Below are positions 24,966-37,110 of a stretch of 64,000 nt of DNA, one piece after another. The notes under the pieces are model-generated. The model was not told where the DNA came from. It saw nothing but the letters and a program-made list of their open reading frames with translations, and searched no databases. This DNA comes from Chaunax sp. Z400 (Eukaryota; Chordata; Actinopteri; Lophiiformes; Chaunacidae): contig CM075203.1 in the NCBI GenBank assembly GCA_037577475.1, positions 2,202,001-2,266,000 of the forward strand, written 5' to 3'. How positions within the stretch are numbered: position 1 is the first letter of the stretch; the number at the start of each line of letters is the position of its first letter. Position numbers and translations under genes: made by a program.

Positions 24966-26274
24966 TGGGTAACGGTGCATTTCAATTGGTCGACATATCC
25001 AGACGGTAGGGAAGGAAGAATGATTACATGTCACATTAATGAAATTTGTCAGTGAATATTGCCAAGTCATGCCAGATAGCAACCATTATGATGACTGTTT
25101 AACAATGAAGACAACAACTCCCATGATGCCAGGCTCCTTTGTTATTAAAGAGAGGTGATGGCAGAGGCTACATACTGTGCATTAATTAGACCTGTTAAAT
25201 CTACATGATCCATTTGTAGTTTTAAATCCAGGCTCAGGTTTCCTAAGGAAATTTGGGGATATAGAAAAAAAGGTATTTCATATAGAAGCTTCTGAATGAG
25301 GCATAAATGAGTTTGATTCTGCTAATTATAAGAGGCTGTAAGCCTATTCTTTGATAAGATACCAGAATACTAAAATAACTGTTGTCGTGCAGAATAATGT
25401 CCACAAACATTGTGATAAATATCAGCTGACTTCATGCACGACGGTGACATTTTGCAACAACAGAATCTGAGAGCAGCGTGTTCCAAAAACAGCCGAGTAC
25501 ATATGTGGTGAGAGAAAGTGACGCTGCAATTCCTGCCCATACGGCACACGTCACGCCCCCCGCCCCGAAAGGTGAACGTGCACTGAGCCATGTTTCTACT
25601 TCCCAGTCTGTGCACAAGCCCAATGTGCTGACTCAGCTTTTGTCTGCATTCTGCTCAGAGTGATGAGTCACCAACAGCTTTAAGTACCCATATTTATTTT
25701 TCATCCAGGAGTAAAAAGAAGGTGGAAAAAGTGAGAAAGGATCTGTTTCCTTAGTCTGATAAAGCATTTTAAATGACTAATACAAAAAAACAAATAGCAT
25801 AATATCAACTTAATAAGTGTGACAACTGCTTCTCCAACAGATGATGTTCTTCAAGTCCCACTTTGTGGGTAGGCATATCTCTCATTCTCTTGGCTTCCAT
25901 TGTGAAGTAAAGTTGCTCTAAATGATTTAAGGAGGCAAAGTGTGAAGGGACAAGTCCTTATTTTATCTCTATCTCACACACACACACACATAGCAGAACG
26001 AGGCAAATCTCAGGTGTCGGACAAACCGTAGACATGACCAGAGGTTTCATATTTTTCCTGCATAGGTTCAGAATCTGGAGTCAAATCAGCAAAACTCATC
26101 TCTGCTGATTTGACTGCATAAAAAAAAAAAAAGAGGAAGCGTTCACCGTGGTTTCAAATCAACTGCTTCATAAATAACCTCACGACATTCTGGTTTCACA
26201 CCAGACCTCTTGTCAGCTTCATGGCTCCCAGTGAAAACTGGAACTTGGAGCAGTTCCACCAAAATTAAAAGTTC

Positions 26275-26975
26275 AGGGCATTATCTACTCAAAGGAAAGT
26301 CGGATGAAAGTTTTTTTAGTCCACAAAACATTTCTGGAGCTTCACAACAAAAGTAAAGAAGATGGGGACTTGTTTTAAAACCTACAGAAAACCTACGGCG
26401 TGATCCGAGTCTCCTGAAGCCCAGAGATGCCAAATTGATTTGAAAAGACTTTATTTACAACCTTTTAAAAAAAAAAAAGATGAAATCTTAACTGTTGCCT
26501 CTAAGCTAGCACACGTCTGAGGAGCAAGACACGATCGATGCAAACGTATCTACCTGCTACTTGGAAGTCGCAGCGACAAGTGTCAGATCTAATGTTACAT
26601 TATTGGAGTTTTACAAATGACTGTGTGTGAACAGAGATTCCTCTCAGATAGGCCACACGCTAATGCTTTTAGCTTAGAGGCTACATGGAAGATTTCAGTT
26701 TTAAAAAGGGAGTAAATATCTTTTGAAATCGTGTTGGAGGCTTCTGGAGTCTTTGGATTACTCCTCAACAGCTGTAAGGAGTCATTTCATATCTGATTTT
26801 GTACATTTTAAAACAAATTTTCTGCAGTTGTTTTGCAGAATGTTGCAACGCTGTTTTACTGAGGCTCCAGAAACTACTAAGAAACTTCACCTGACTTTCC
26901 AACAACACGGAGATGAGTACATAATGACTGAATTTTCTTTCTTTTTTGGGGGGGGTGAACTGTTCATTTGAATGG
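26275..26975. mobile_element. fold-back MITE, most complete copy (about 0.7 kb, arms of about 250 bp)
   Basis: The left arm (26281-26510) has 'ggaaagtcggatgaaag', 'agtccacaaaacatttctgg', 'gaagatggggac', 'gatttgaaaagactttattt' and 'ttgcctctaagcta'. The right arm (26655-26965) is its imperfect reverse complement: 'tagcttagaggctaca', 'ggaggcttctggagtct', 'gaggctccagaaac', 'actaagaaacttcacctgac', 'tttccaacaacacgg', ending in a G-run then 'tgaactgttca'. No transposase frame is present. This copy defines the family seen at five other places in the window. Confidence 0.75.
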
Positions 26976-27195
26976 CTTTTCCATTTTAAAACATGATACT
27001 GACATTATATATTTTTTTCATTTCACAGACTAAAATTTCACAGAAACGTTTCATCTCATTCGGCTGCTGCTGGTTTGTTTGTGTTTTGCTTGTTGAGTCA
27101 GTCTCCAGGTGGTTAAAGCTCATCTCTTTACAGCCAATAACGTTTAGTGTTGATTCTGGAAACCTGGAGATAAGAAGAAGAAAAAAAATCATTTC

Positions 27196-27201
27196 TTTAT
27201 T
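27196..27201 (-). terminator. dnajb12 candidate polyadenylation signal
   Basis: AATAAA on the minus strand, 89 nt beyond the dnajb12 stop codon. Position fits a short 3' UTR. Not proven. Confidence 0.5.
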
Positions 27202-27289
27202 AAAAAACAAATTTAAAAAAAAACATGTGTTTGGAGATGAGAAAACTGTGTTTGTCTGCAGAACTTGCTTTTTAACTGTGAAAGCAGCC

Positions 27290-30285
27290 TCAACCATGTA
27301 ATGAAGCTGTGATCTCGGACAGCTTGGCGCAGCTTGGTGTGCGAGCCCTCTGTGCTCTTTGGTACAGATCAGAGTCTCCAAAATAACGAGCTCTGTAAAG
27401 CAAGCCTTCCTCTGCAGGAAACATCAGAAACAACGTGAGAGGAGCAATAAAAAAATCAGAACATGTCTTTCATCATTTTTTTCCCCCAGAACTGATTTTG
27501 GCAGAACCAACATTTTTAAATAAACAAGCACAATTTACTTTGTTGTTTCTCCTTCCAGCAGCTGTTGCGGAGGTTGGAAATATAATCGTCTTCCACCGTC
27601 CGCTCCAGATTCTTCAGAATCACTCCGGTGAACTCCTTGGAGAACTGCTCCCCGACATAATATGGCACCTTCAGGTTCTCCGTCAGCCTCTTCTGTGTGT
27701 AACCTGCTGACCTGCGTGCAGATAAAAGAGACATCGCATGACTGAAAACATCATGAGAGCGACAGATCGGGCGCCATCTGTCTCTGCTATCGTGGCTCAT
27801 GGTTGAAAATGTCTCGCTGGTGGGCCAGAAAACTAAGAAAACACAGACGACATGGAGGCAGCAGCAAACGCAGGAGAGGTTTGTGAGTATCTGGAATATA
27901 AAGGCAGCATGAAGATTTTTTTCCTGAATCAAATCATATCAGTGATATTAAAACCGAAACTTTTTTTTTTTAATCTAATGCAACGATAATCTTCTCTCTA
28001 AGCCTATTTATATATTTTGCAGAACAGCTGATTTGTTACTTATCACCCAAGGATCAAACTCACGGCCTGAGGCTGAGGCTGTAGGGGGGGCTGTTGACCA
28101 TGATCTGACTGAGAGCCGATACAATAACGAGGATGAGGATGGGCATGACCTGCACGAAGAGAGCGAGGCCTCCCTGCAAAGGAAACATTCCAGGGTCAAA
28201 ACCTTGACAGCTGCATCAAACACACGCACCAGACGAGGCTCCGATTTCCTGCCGTAACTGAACTTGTTTTTACAAATGCACCACGATTCTCTAACTAACT
28301 AAACTCAAACATATTTTGTTTTATCAAGTTTCGGCAGGAAATCAGCTCCATCACTTTAAAATCTCTCTCTTTAATAACTTACATCTCGCTGTCGCTCTCT
28401 TCTCTCTCGCCTTTGGTGACGTCGCCCATTAGCGTACACATTAGCGTTGCCTAGATTAATGCAGCACATTGTTAGGAGACAGATCATGGCGAGTATCACA
28501 GTGACAGCATCTTACAGGTGTGGCATGCAAACACGAAACAGTGACACTAACTTGACGTGTAGCCTCCTCCAAAGAACATATTAAAGAGGTCTTCAGGTGA
28601 AATGTCCGGCTCGAAGTTTCCATCGTCTGGGCTTTGTCTTGAAGGATGCCTCCTCTCATCTCCACACTGATCGTACTGTTGTCTCTTGTTAGCATTACTC
28701 AGAACAGCATACGCATTCCCGATAGCTGTTGGAAATGAATTATGAGGTTATGGTTGAGCGTCGCAAAGACGCCACTTTTACTGATGAATTACTGATGAAT
28801 TACTGGTCACCTTTAAATGCCTCCGTAGCTCCTGGAGCGTGATTCTTGTCTGGATGAAATTTCAAAGCGAGTTTTCTGTAGGATCTTTTGAGCTCATCCT
28901 CAGACGCGTCTGCCTGGACCCCAAGAATTTCATAGAAGTCTTTACACTGTTTTATCCTGGGTAGAGAGCACACGATTCTCAGTGTCAGGAGTAAACTATT
29001 CCTTGTAACCAGTATCAGTCACATGATTAGCATCCATCCTTACCTCCTCACAGCGTCCAGCTGATCTGCAGTGTAGGACTTAGAGGTGTCTGAGGGCTTT
29101 TTATCAGGACTGGTTTCCTCCCTGTTGTTGTTCTGTTGTCGAGACCTCGGGACCCCGGAGGCATCTGAGAGGCCACCTTGTCTCGGTGTGAATCCATTCT
29201 TTGCTATTAGCTCCAGCAGGACTAGAAGAAATTGCAACAGCAGTGTTGTGAACATCAGAGAAATTCAAACTAGCACTCAACATACATTTGAATTCTCTGC
29301 ATCAGTAGGTATCAATCAGCCAGAAGGTGATTGGTACCAAACCCTATAATTTACATTTTCTTATAAATTACCACGATAACAGTTTCTTAAACTGCTCTGT
29401 GTTTTTCAATATTAAATATGTTTAGCTAACACGTTAATTCTAAGGGAAATAAGTGCATTTAAAAGATTTTAGAGATAAATACTACAACCAATCACAACAC
29501 CTCATAGTGGAACCTGACAGATATATAATATAAAGATTACATATTTTATTCTGTGAGTCTAAAGTCAAAAATAAATTGTACCTCCAAAATTAGGCTACAA
29601 TGAACTATTCTTTAGTTCAAACTAAGGTCCGGCCTCTCACTGAGCGGTTAGCCAATCATACATTAGGATAATAGGATGGCAGTTCCGGTGGCCAATCAGA
29701 TTTCAACCCCGGCCCCCTTCCTTCTGAACATGCCCCTGACTACCACAGCTACATAAATACATTAATACAGTATTGACAGAGCAGAAACTGTGGAATCATA
29801 TGTTAACATTAATGTTATTCTTATAGGCTTTGTTTACTCAGCCCGTAGTCCTTTTTATTTGAATTTTATAAGCAAACTCCAATTGCAAGTTTTTAAGTGG
29901 GCAGTGGGCGGCCAACCATACAGGCATGAAACTGTTTCATTAACACTAGGAGCAGTTTAATTTGTTTGATATGACAACATTCTGGTATTCAGGAGCTGGT
30001 ATCATGAACAAAGTGGGTAAAACAGCTAGCTAATATGCTATCAAAGGCCCCGGCCACTTGCGCTGCAGATGCAGGTGATGCTGCCACTGATGATGCTGTG
30101 GGTACCACCGCATCTGAGGGGCAGCCTATGTTACTCGGCCATTTTGACTCACCCTTGGCTTTCTGTGTCGGGAAAAGTCTCTGCGCCTTCTCCAGGAACC
30201 TCTGCGCCTTCTCTGGCTGGTCGTTGGTCAGCGCTGCGGTAGCAATATCAATGCAGCGCTCCGCTTCATCCCTGTTAACTTCCAT
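27290..30285 (-). CDS. dnajb12: dnajb12, ER-membrane J-domain co-chaperone (8 exons)
   Basis: Exons in transcript order: 30153-30285, 29044-29221, 28811-28956, 28552-28725, 28383-28450, 28064-28173, 27539-27711, 27290-27411. They total 1104 nt, giving 367 aa (human about 375). DNAJB12 is a tail-anchored-like ER protein whose cytosolic J domain recruits Hsc70 for ER-associated degradation. The N-terminus EAERCIDIATAALTND...RFLEKAQRLFPT matches the family. The J domain spans about residues 109-172, with HPD at 138-140 (KFHPDKNHAPGA). A Gly/Phe segment (DLFNMFFGGGY) follows. One membrane segment lies at about 236-258 (LALFVQVMPILILVIVSALS). The lumenal DUF1977 part has PYYVGEQFSKEF and NLRNSCWKEKQQ, ending ITASLHG. 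All junctions are in phase; two donors are GTTAGT- or GTGACC-like. Whether the fish locus would be named dnajb12a or b cannot be told here. Confidence 0.95.
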
Positions 30286-30319
30286 TGCAAGCGGGCAACG
30301 GGGCAGCGGCTAACTGGAC

Positions 30320-31200
30320 CAGAAGTAAATAAAAGGCGCCTGGTGATGACGTCATATACCTGATGCTGAAAAATTGAACAAAAGTCCAAAATTTAGCATT
30401 TATTTGTCTGTGTGACCATTTTTGCCGTCGGTGTTTTGAGAACTGACGTTTAAATAGGTTAGTCCTGCTTGTGCGGCTCCCTGTGTTGCCTCATGTGCCC
30501 ACTAGATGGAGACAAAGAGTCTTTTTTGAAATAAAGGATACCCATGAATGTAAAATTAAACCCTCTCATTTAAATGTAACTGTCTCCTCGGTTTGTCTAT
30601 TTTACTGCACAGTTAATAGTCTTTTTACATTATTTTTACTGATGTAAATATGATTGGAATTTTTTACATTACATAAAACACGATATGACAATAACAAAGG
30701 ATCAGTTTGTGGCGTTAAACGGACAATACTTTACGATTTTATTATTCTTACTGTCTCTAATATAACCAAAATATTTAAATTAATTTCCTATCATTATTAT
30801 ATTATTATTGTTGTACTGACAATTACGTCACATGACAAGCATCTCCGTATTTTGCCCGAAAAGGAGGGTGGGGGGGACCTTTGCTGCTGCGTTTGGTGTA
30901 CAGGATCGGTTCTGTACCAGTTTCATCTTTGATTTGAACTCTTCGATACTTAGTTTTGAAATAAAATAATGAAAAATATTTAATGTAGTCAATTCAATCC
31001 GTGTCTAGACGGAAGCAGCTGCTCTCCAGGGAAAAGTAAGTACATCCTACATCTGGCAAGAGAATGAATAAAAGGTGAACAGCAGATAAATAAGCAGCCA
31101 ATCAGAGTTGGAGGCTGAGGCGGCATCTGAGCGCTGATTGGTCAGTCGCACCTCGAGCTCCAGCGCTTATTGAATCTTTCTCTGCAGAGCTTACACTCTC
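30320..31200. other. spacer between dnajb12 and scd (divergent genes)
   Basis: About 0.9 kb between two genes transcribed away from each other, so it holds both promoters. The right end has a CCAAT pair. No coding exon is seen. This is also where the two human chromosome 10 blocks meet. Confidence 0.55.
31098..31141 (+). promoter_or_regulatory. scd proximal promoter: direct and inverted CCAAT boxes
   Basis: CCAAT at 31098-31102 ('gcagccaatcagag') and its inverse ATTGG at 31137-31141 ('gctgattggtcag') lie within 45 bp, roughly 60-100 bp before the likely transcript start. Mammalian SCD promoters depend on NF-Y (CCAAT) next to SREBP sites; I do not see a convincing SRE here. A 5' UTR intron (donor GTGAGT at 31286, acceptor ending 31558) is suggested just downstream. 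Confidence 0.5.
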
Positions 31201-31576
31201 CCCCGTCTTGGTTACAGTAGTTTTGGACTAAACAGACCAGGATCTCATTCATAGCATTTCGTTTCTGCTAGTGTGCGGCTCTTTGGTGAGTTATTTATCC
31301 GCCATGTTTTTTGCTCCACAGGTGTAATGTGAGTGTTAACGCAGCGCAGCAAATGTCGTATAAGTCAGCATCATCGTTACATGACCATCCTCTTTCCTCA
31401 CCAGCAGCGCCAGCTAGCTTAGCTAACTAGCAAAAAAAATTTTTAAAAAAATTCACCGTGCTAAGGTGTTTTGAGCCTTCGTGACGTTTTGCTCGTCACA
31501 AAAAAACAAAAAAAAAACAGCAATTCAACCGATTCTTGTCTTATTTTTTGCCGCTCAGAGCATCACTAAAACCACG

Positions 31577-34500
31577 ATGACGGAGGCGGAGACGTTGGAC
31601 AAGAAGCAGCGCAAGTCCAGCGACGGGAATGTTGTTCCCGAGGCCGCCAGAGAAGACGTGTTTGACCACACATACAGAGAGAAAGAGGGCCCCAAACCAC
31701 GCAGGATAATCGTATGGAAAAATATCTTTCTGATGACTCTACTGCACACAGGTGCCCTTTACGGCATGTCCCTCATCCCCTCCGCAGCTCCTTTGACCTT
31801 GCTGTGGTGTAAGTAAAAATCCAACATGTTGATTGTGGCTTTTTTTTTTTTTTTTTTTTAACTGATGTGGAATACAGCTGTTATGTCATCTTTCCCACTT
31901 GCCGGGGGGGGGGGCATGCATGCATGCTGTAGACCCGTGCATGGTGCCCTGGATTACAGATCAGGAACATATAATAATAGATTTAATATCACAGCATGCA
32001 GACAAAGTAAGGGTGGCCGGTTAATTACACAAACTGCATGCCGTTCAATTGTGTTAGAATTCACAAGGATGGAACACTTGACACGAATCGTTCTGAGTAG
32101 ATTAAATCATACATGCAATCATCAAATGGTTTTATCCCCACCAGTCGTCATCTGATGTGATGTGATGACATCACCCAGAGACTGACAGACTAGTATGAGG
32201 CAAATTATAATATAATAATGACGTGCTTGATTGTAATTGTGATCATTTGGACACAAATAGACAAATAAATGCTTGATAAAATTCAGTTTGCAGAAAAAAA
32301 CCCATTAATAATTGATGCTTTTTTTGAAAATGTATTGACTTGTTTTAAGGGGATGATCTTTTAAGTTGCACAGATATCATGATGTAACTTTGATGTCTGT
32401 CTTATCATATTTTTCTTTACTTATATGTTGCGTTATGATAAAATCCAGGTGTTTTCACAGATGACTAATAGCTCCATCTGAAAGCAGACTGCCAGACAGA
32501 TTTCAGTTGGGTTTTATCAGACAGTTTTTTCCTGCAGATTCTTCATGGAAAATAAGAACGACAACAGTTTTTTTTTTGTATCAAGCAGCAAAAAAAAGTT
32601 GCAGCATTTTCATGTTTGACTTAATTTGCACATTATGTGATGTGACTGTTATGCATACGATGCTTAAACGATACATCCTACTTGTGATGTAACACTTGTT
32701 GCAGGATCACCCTCCCACCCTTAACACTGATAGACAGATGTTGAAATGTGCAGTATTACTACCCTAAAGTGCTTCGGACAGATGAGTTGCTGAGCTGACC
32801 TGTTGATGTGTTTTTTCTCCCCACAGCCGCATTTTGTTTTGTGATAAGCGCTTTAGGAATTACTGCAGGAGCTCATCGCCTGTGGAGTCACAGATCCTAC
32901 AAGGCCTCATTACCTCTAAAGATCTTTCTTGGTGTTGCTAACTCCATGGCATTTCAGGTACCCCTCACACACAGATCAAGTGCAGCTCTCACGCACCATG
33001 TTGTGTCTACTATGTAAATCTCTTGTCTTTACTTGAATGCACAGAACGACATCTATGAATGGGCTCGAGACCACAGGGTTCACCACAAATATTCAGAGAC
33101 AGATGCTGACCCTCACAACGCCGTGCGGGGCTTCTTCTTCGCTCACATCGGCTGGCTGCTGGTGCGCAAACACCCTGATGTCATAGAGAAAGGACGCAAG
33201 CTGGAGCTCAATGACCTGATGGCTGATGAGGTCGTAATGTTTCAGAGGAAGTGAGTGCCCTCAGTCACCAGTCAGCAGTCTGACTCATGAGAAGTAGGCT
33301 GTTGGTATGCTGTTTTATTTGCTTGCAACCTATATGCTGAATATGAGTTATGACAAAAATTTGGCTCATTCAATAAGGGAGGATTATTTTAAAGCACAGA
33401 CCTGCCTCCCCACATTTCAGATGTTCAATGTTGTTGCCGCCCAAGGTGATTATAAACAAGCCAGAGGGGTTTTTTTGTGTTTTTTTTCCTCTTCGTACTT
33501 GAAAAATAACGATGTGTTCAGCAGCGAGGGTGAAGATAGATCTGCCAAATGCTTCACGTCACCAATTATGCTTTATTTAATCTGGATACAGAATTTAAAA
33601 AAATAAAGAATAGATGAAAACAGGGTGAGATAAACAGCAGAGAACAAAGTCAATAATGATGACTATGGAAATGTAAAAATGAAACGGGAGACAATTTAAA
33701 CACATGAAAAAAGCTTTCCAAATATCAGTGGTGTAGGTATAAAAAGAAATGAAATACAAGTATATTATGTCAATTTTATTTATTTATTTATTTACAACAA
33801 CCGCATTTGATCAAAGTACTGAACAGACATAAAAACTGTGGATTAAAAGGACAGCATGACAAGCAGAAGCAACAACAAATAATAAAACAATTTCCCCCCC
33901 CAAAAAAAACAATAGTAAAAAGTAAAAAAAAAAAAACTCAACTCACCCAACCTTAATTAAAACCAAAGAAAACAGACAGCATGACAAGCAAAAGCAGCAA
34001 GCAGATATTTTAAAAAGTTTCTGGGGTCCCAGCAGATCTTATAAAAGCAGGTAAACTATACCATAAATTGGGTGCAGCCGCTGCAAAAATATTTGTAAAT
34101 ATGTCATTCATTAAAGAGAACATCAATTTTTAAATTATCTTATTATTATCAGAGTCAAGTTTCAGTTTAATCTTCACTTAATTAAAAAAACCCAAAGAAA
34201 TCCTCTTTTTCTAGATTTGTGTTTACTGCAGGTAAACGGTTTGTAAGCCGACGTCTGAAGGAGTGATGATAAGTGTTAGAGTCAGTGCTTTATAGATGAA
34301 ACCTCTGATTCCAACAGTGATGGATTCTCATAGAGAGAGAAAACAAAATAAAATGACTCCATAAACCTCTAACAGTCTAAAACGAAATCTTCATTCTAGC
34401 CTCTGAGCTAAAAGCGTTAGCATGCAGCCCCATGTGAGGATCTGCGAGATCTCAAGCTTGAGCTCATGCCCCATCCTCAGGATGCACACTAATGCTTTTT

Positions 34501-37110
34501 CTTCAGATGTACGTAATGCTGTACGAGCTGTAAGGAGTCATTTGATGGTTGCTTCTTTGCATTTGTGAAATAAATCCCCATCATCGATCCACAGTACAGA
34601 TCTGAAGACTATCGTTAACTCTTTTTTTTTTTTTTTAGCCCTGGAGAAAAACAAACTCTGTTTTATTGGGATTTAAATCAAGTTCTAACAGTTAAATATC
34701 ATCCTATAAGGATTCAGTTTCCCAAAAAAAGCTGCACACAAGCAAGCTGTTTGTGTAACTTTATTCCTTTATAATATATCAACTAAAAATGAAAGCAAAG
34801 AAAGAGAACAATGATCCCTTTGACCTGCTGCGATTTACCCACCACTGCTGCAGAGCTGTGACTCTAAAGGAGGCTGTCAGTCATTCTGGTTGAACCGGGT
34901 GTCAGTTCCCAACGTGCTATTTATGCATGTTCATATAGACGATGTCATGGGAAGAAAGTTCCAACAGTGAAAACATAGCATTAGGCATGTTTTATGATCT
35001 CCTGTCAGCTCCATTCATTCGGCTCACTCCACCCTCTCTACCCCCCCCAAACAGGTATTACAAGGCGTCAGTGCTGATCATGTGCTTCCTCATCCCCACA
35101 TTGGTGCCTTGGTACCTGTGGGGGGAGTCCCTGTGGGTGGGGTACTTCGTCCCGGCTCTGCTGAGGTACACCTTGGTGCTGAACGCCACCTGGCTGGTGA
35201 ACAGCGCGGCTCACATGTGGGGAAACAGGCCCTACGACAAGAACATCAACCCCCGGGAGAACAAGTTTGTCACATTCAGCGCTATAGGTACGAAACACAT
35301 ATTTGTGTTCAAGCATGTGTGAGAATCAAAACATGAACTTTACTTATAAAAATGACAATTTGACTTTATTTGTGTGGTACTTTTCTCAACAAAGTGCTTT
35401 AAAGATGCGATAAAAGCAAATAAAAGCAGGAAATAACCACCAGCTCTGGTTCTCTGCTGCAGCTGCACCTATAGATATACTGTAACGGTGGAATCCCATT
35501 ACATGTTGCAGGGTTGCTCAGAGTTGCTATGTGCACCTGTTGCTTCCATTTGGCTGCACAGTGGGTTCAGCAGTTCATGCAGTGTATGTCAAAGGTGCTT
35601 TTTTTAACTTTTAAAACCAGTGATGGGGAAAACAGTTTGGAATATCATTAAAAAAACAGCTTTTTTTGGTGCTCATTTAAACACTTATAGGACTAAATGT
35701 GCTTAAGATTTAATAATCGATTTATATTTCCACCCAGTCCACCTCTAAACCCCTCTATGAAGGCGTCTGGCGCCTCCATCGCACCTCCCTGTTCTGTATA
35801 AAAGTTACAAAAGTGGAAAGGGGTGAGATTTATATAAGTAGCTAGTAGCAGTTAGCAGCTAACTTAAAGAAGGAGAGAAAATGTCTGCAAACAACACGGC
35901 CTCCTTACCCTCTGAGCAGAGGAGGAGATCATCATTTAAAAAGGGCTAAAGAGAGTCACTGGTGCAGCGACTAGCATGTGATGGATATGGAACTGGATGT
36001 TCTAACCTGTCACCCAGTTCTTTCAGATTAAAGTTGTGCTCTATGTACGCTGTGTTTTTAGCCTTTAGAGAGCTTTTCTGGCCGAGTTATCAATAAAGAC
36101 TTTATTCCTAATTGGACTCAGTGGCTGCTGCTCAGTAAACATGACCAGCTGTGTCCTCCTATAGCTCGTAGCAATTGGTTTAGAAGAACTAACTCCAGCG
36201 CCATGATTCTGTCACGAGCCAAGGGTCACATTTACATACTAAAAGTTCATCTTTCTTTGCATCAAGTATCACTGACGAAAGGTAAGTATGCAAGATATCC
36301 TGCAAAGTAACAAAACAACACAACCACTGTTGTGGATTTCATCAACATGAGCTAGAAAGGATAGCATTGCTGTTCAATCGTAGAAGTTGTTACTTCTGTT
36401 TACGTGACATCACCAAATCTGAGTACCTGAAAGAAACAGTATATAAGACCACATCACCCCTGCAGGTTTTTCCTTTCACATGGTCCACAATCAACACCGG
36501 CCAAGTGCCAAACATGGGTACATTTTCTAGTTGGTGAGTAAATCTCTGAAGGTTAACCACCACAACTATTTTGTGAGTCTCTACCACAGTTTGGTTTCAT
36601 TTATAGATGAGTGTTTCATTTACAGTCTGTGTTCTCTCTGTGAGGGACTTCAGAGTGCATTCAGGTGCTCCTCAGAAAGTCAGAAATCTGTACTTGACTG
36701 GCCATGAAAACTAGAATGTCAGTCAGTAGAGCTCATAGCCCTTCCAAGGCTGACCGATGTCCTGCCCTTCCACCAAGATACGTGGAAATCGGTTCCGTAG
36801 TTTTTTTCGGAATAAGGGAAAACGTCTTATCTTATAAAATATGTTATCAAACTTAAAATTCAACCAGTTTTTACTTCGATTTGTTGATGACAGTCTCTTG
36901 TACCTTACAGGTGAGGGATTCCACAACTATCACCACTCTTTCCCCTATGACTATGCAACCAGCGAGTTTGGCTGCAAGCTGAACCTTACCACTTGTTTCA
37001 TCGACCTCATGTGCTACTTTGGCCTGGCGAAGGACTGCAAGAGAGTGTCCCGCGAGATGGTCATTGCCCGAATACAGCGCACCGGGGACGGAAGCCACCG
37101 GAGTGGCTAA
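31577..37110 (+). CDS. scd: scd, stearoyl-CoA (delta-9) desaturase (5 coding exons)
   Basis: Exons 31577-31808, 32827-32957, 33045-33250, 35055-35287, 36911-37110 total 1002 nt and give 333 aa, the usual fish SCD length. The enzyme puts a cis double bond at C9 of palmitoyl- and stearoyl-CoA in the ER membrane, using cytochrome b5 and a di-iron centre. All three His boxes are present: HRLWSH (94-99), HRVHH (131-135) and HNYHH (272-276), plus the NSAAHMWG ligand motif. Hydrophobic segments include NIFLMTLLHTGALYGMSLIP and VLIMCFLIPTLVPWYLWG. The N-terminus is charged and variable (MTEAETLDKKQRKSSDG); the C-terminus ends RTGDGSHRSG. A start further upstream in the same frame would read through the 5' UTR and has no family support. 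Intron 3 (33251-35054) holds repeats. Next to sec31b and ndufb8, as in human 10q24. Confidence 0.97.
33770..34130. repeat. degenerate repeat in scd intron 3 with (TTTA)n
   Basis: A (TTTA)n run at about 33776-33793 is followed by sequence containing the word 'agcatgacaagca(g/a)aagca' twice (33852 and 33977), about 125 bp apart. It looks like a decayed dispersed element. No coding content. Confidence 0.4.
34350..34565. repeat. fold-back MITE fragment in scd intron 3
   Basis: It has 'aaatgactccataaacctc', 'gaaatcttcattctagcctc' and 'tgagctaaaagcgttagc' on one side. The other side has 'acgagctgtaaggagtcatt', the reverse complement of a family arm. Confidence 0.55.
36690..36835 (-). repeat. dispersed repeat fragment in scd intron 4
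   Basis: 'catgaaaactagaatgtcag' is followed by 'tcagtagagctcatagccct', 'accaagatacgtggaaatcg' and 'gttccgtagttttttt'. It shares words with the repeat near 19.28 kb and resembles the reverse complement of the 'ctactgagtg' repeat end. Confidence 0.5.

Larger units (their letters stand above)
24404..27195. other. spacer between ddit4 and dnajb12, mostly repeats
   Basis: A copy of the 'cttggtggaggtatg' repeat sits at about 24715-24965 and a complete fold-back MITE at about 26275-26975. A short (CA)n lies near 25977. The remainder shows no conserved coding frame. The two flanking genes converge here. Confidence 0.55.

Noticed and set aside
27516..27932. 138-aa minus-strand frame around the dnajb12 seventh exon
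   Set aside because: Only 27539-27711 is coding; the rest is intron read through in frame.
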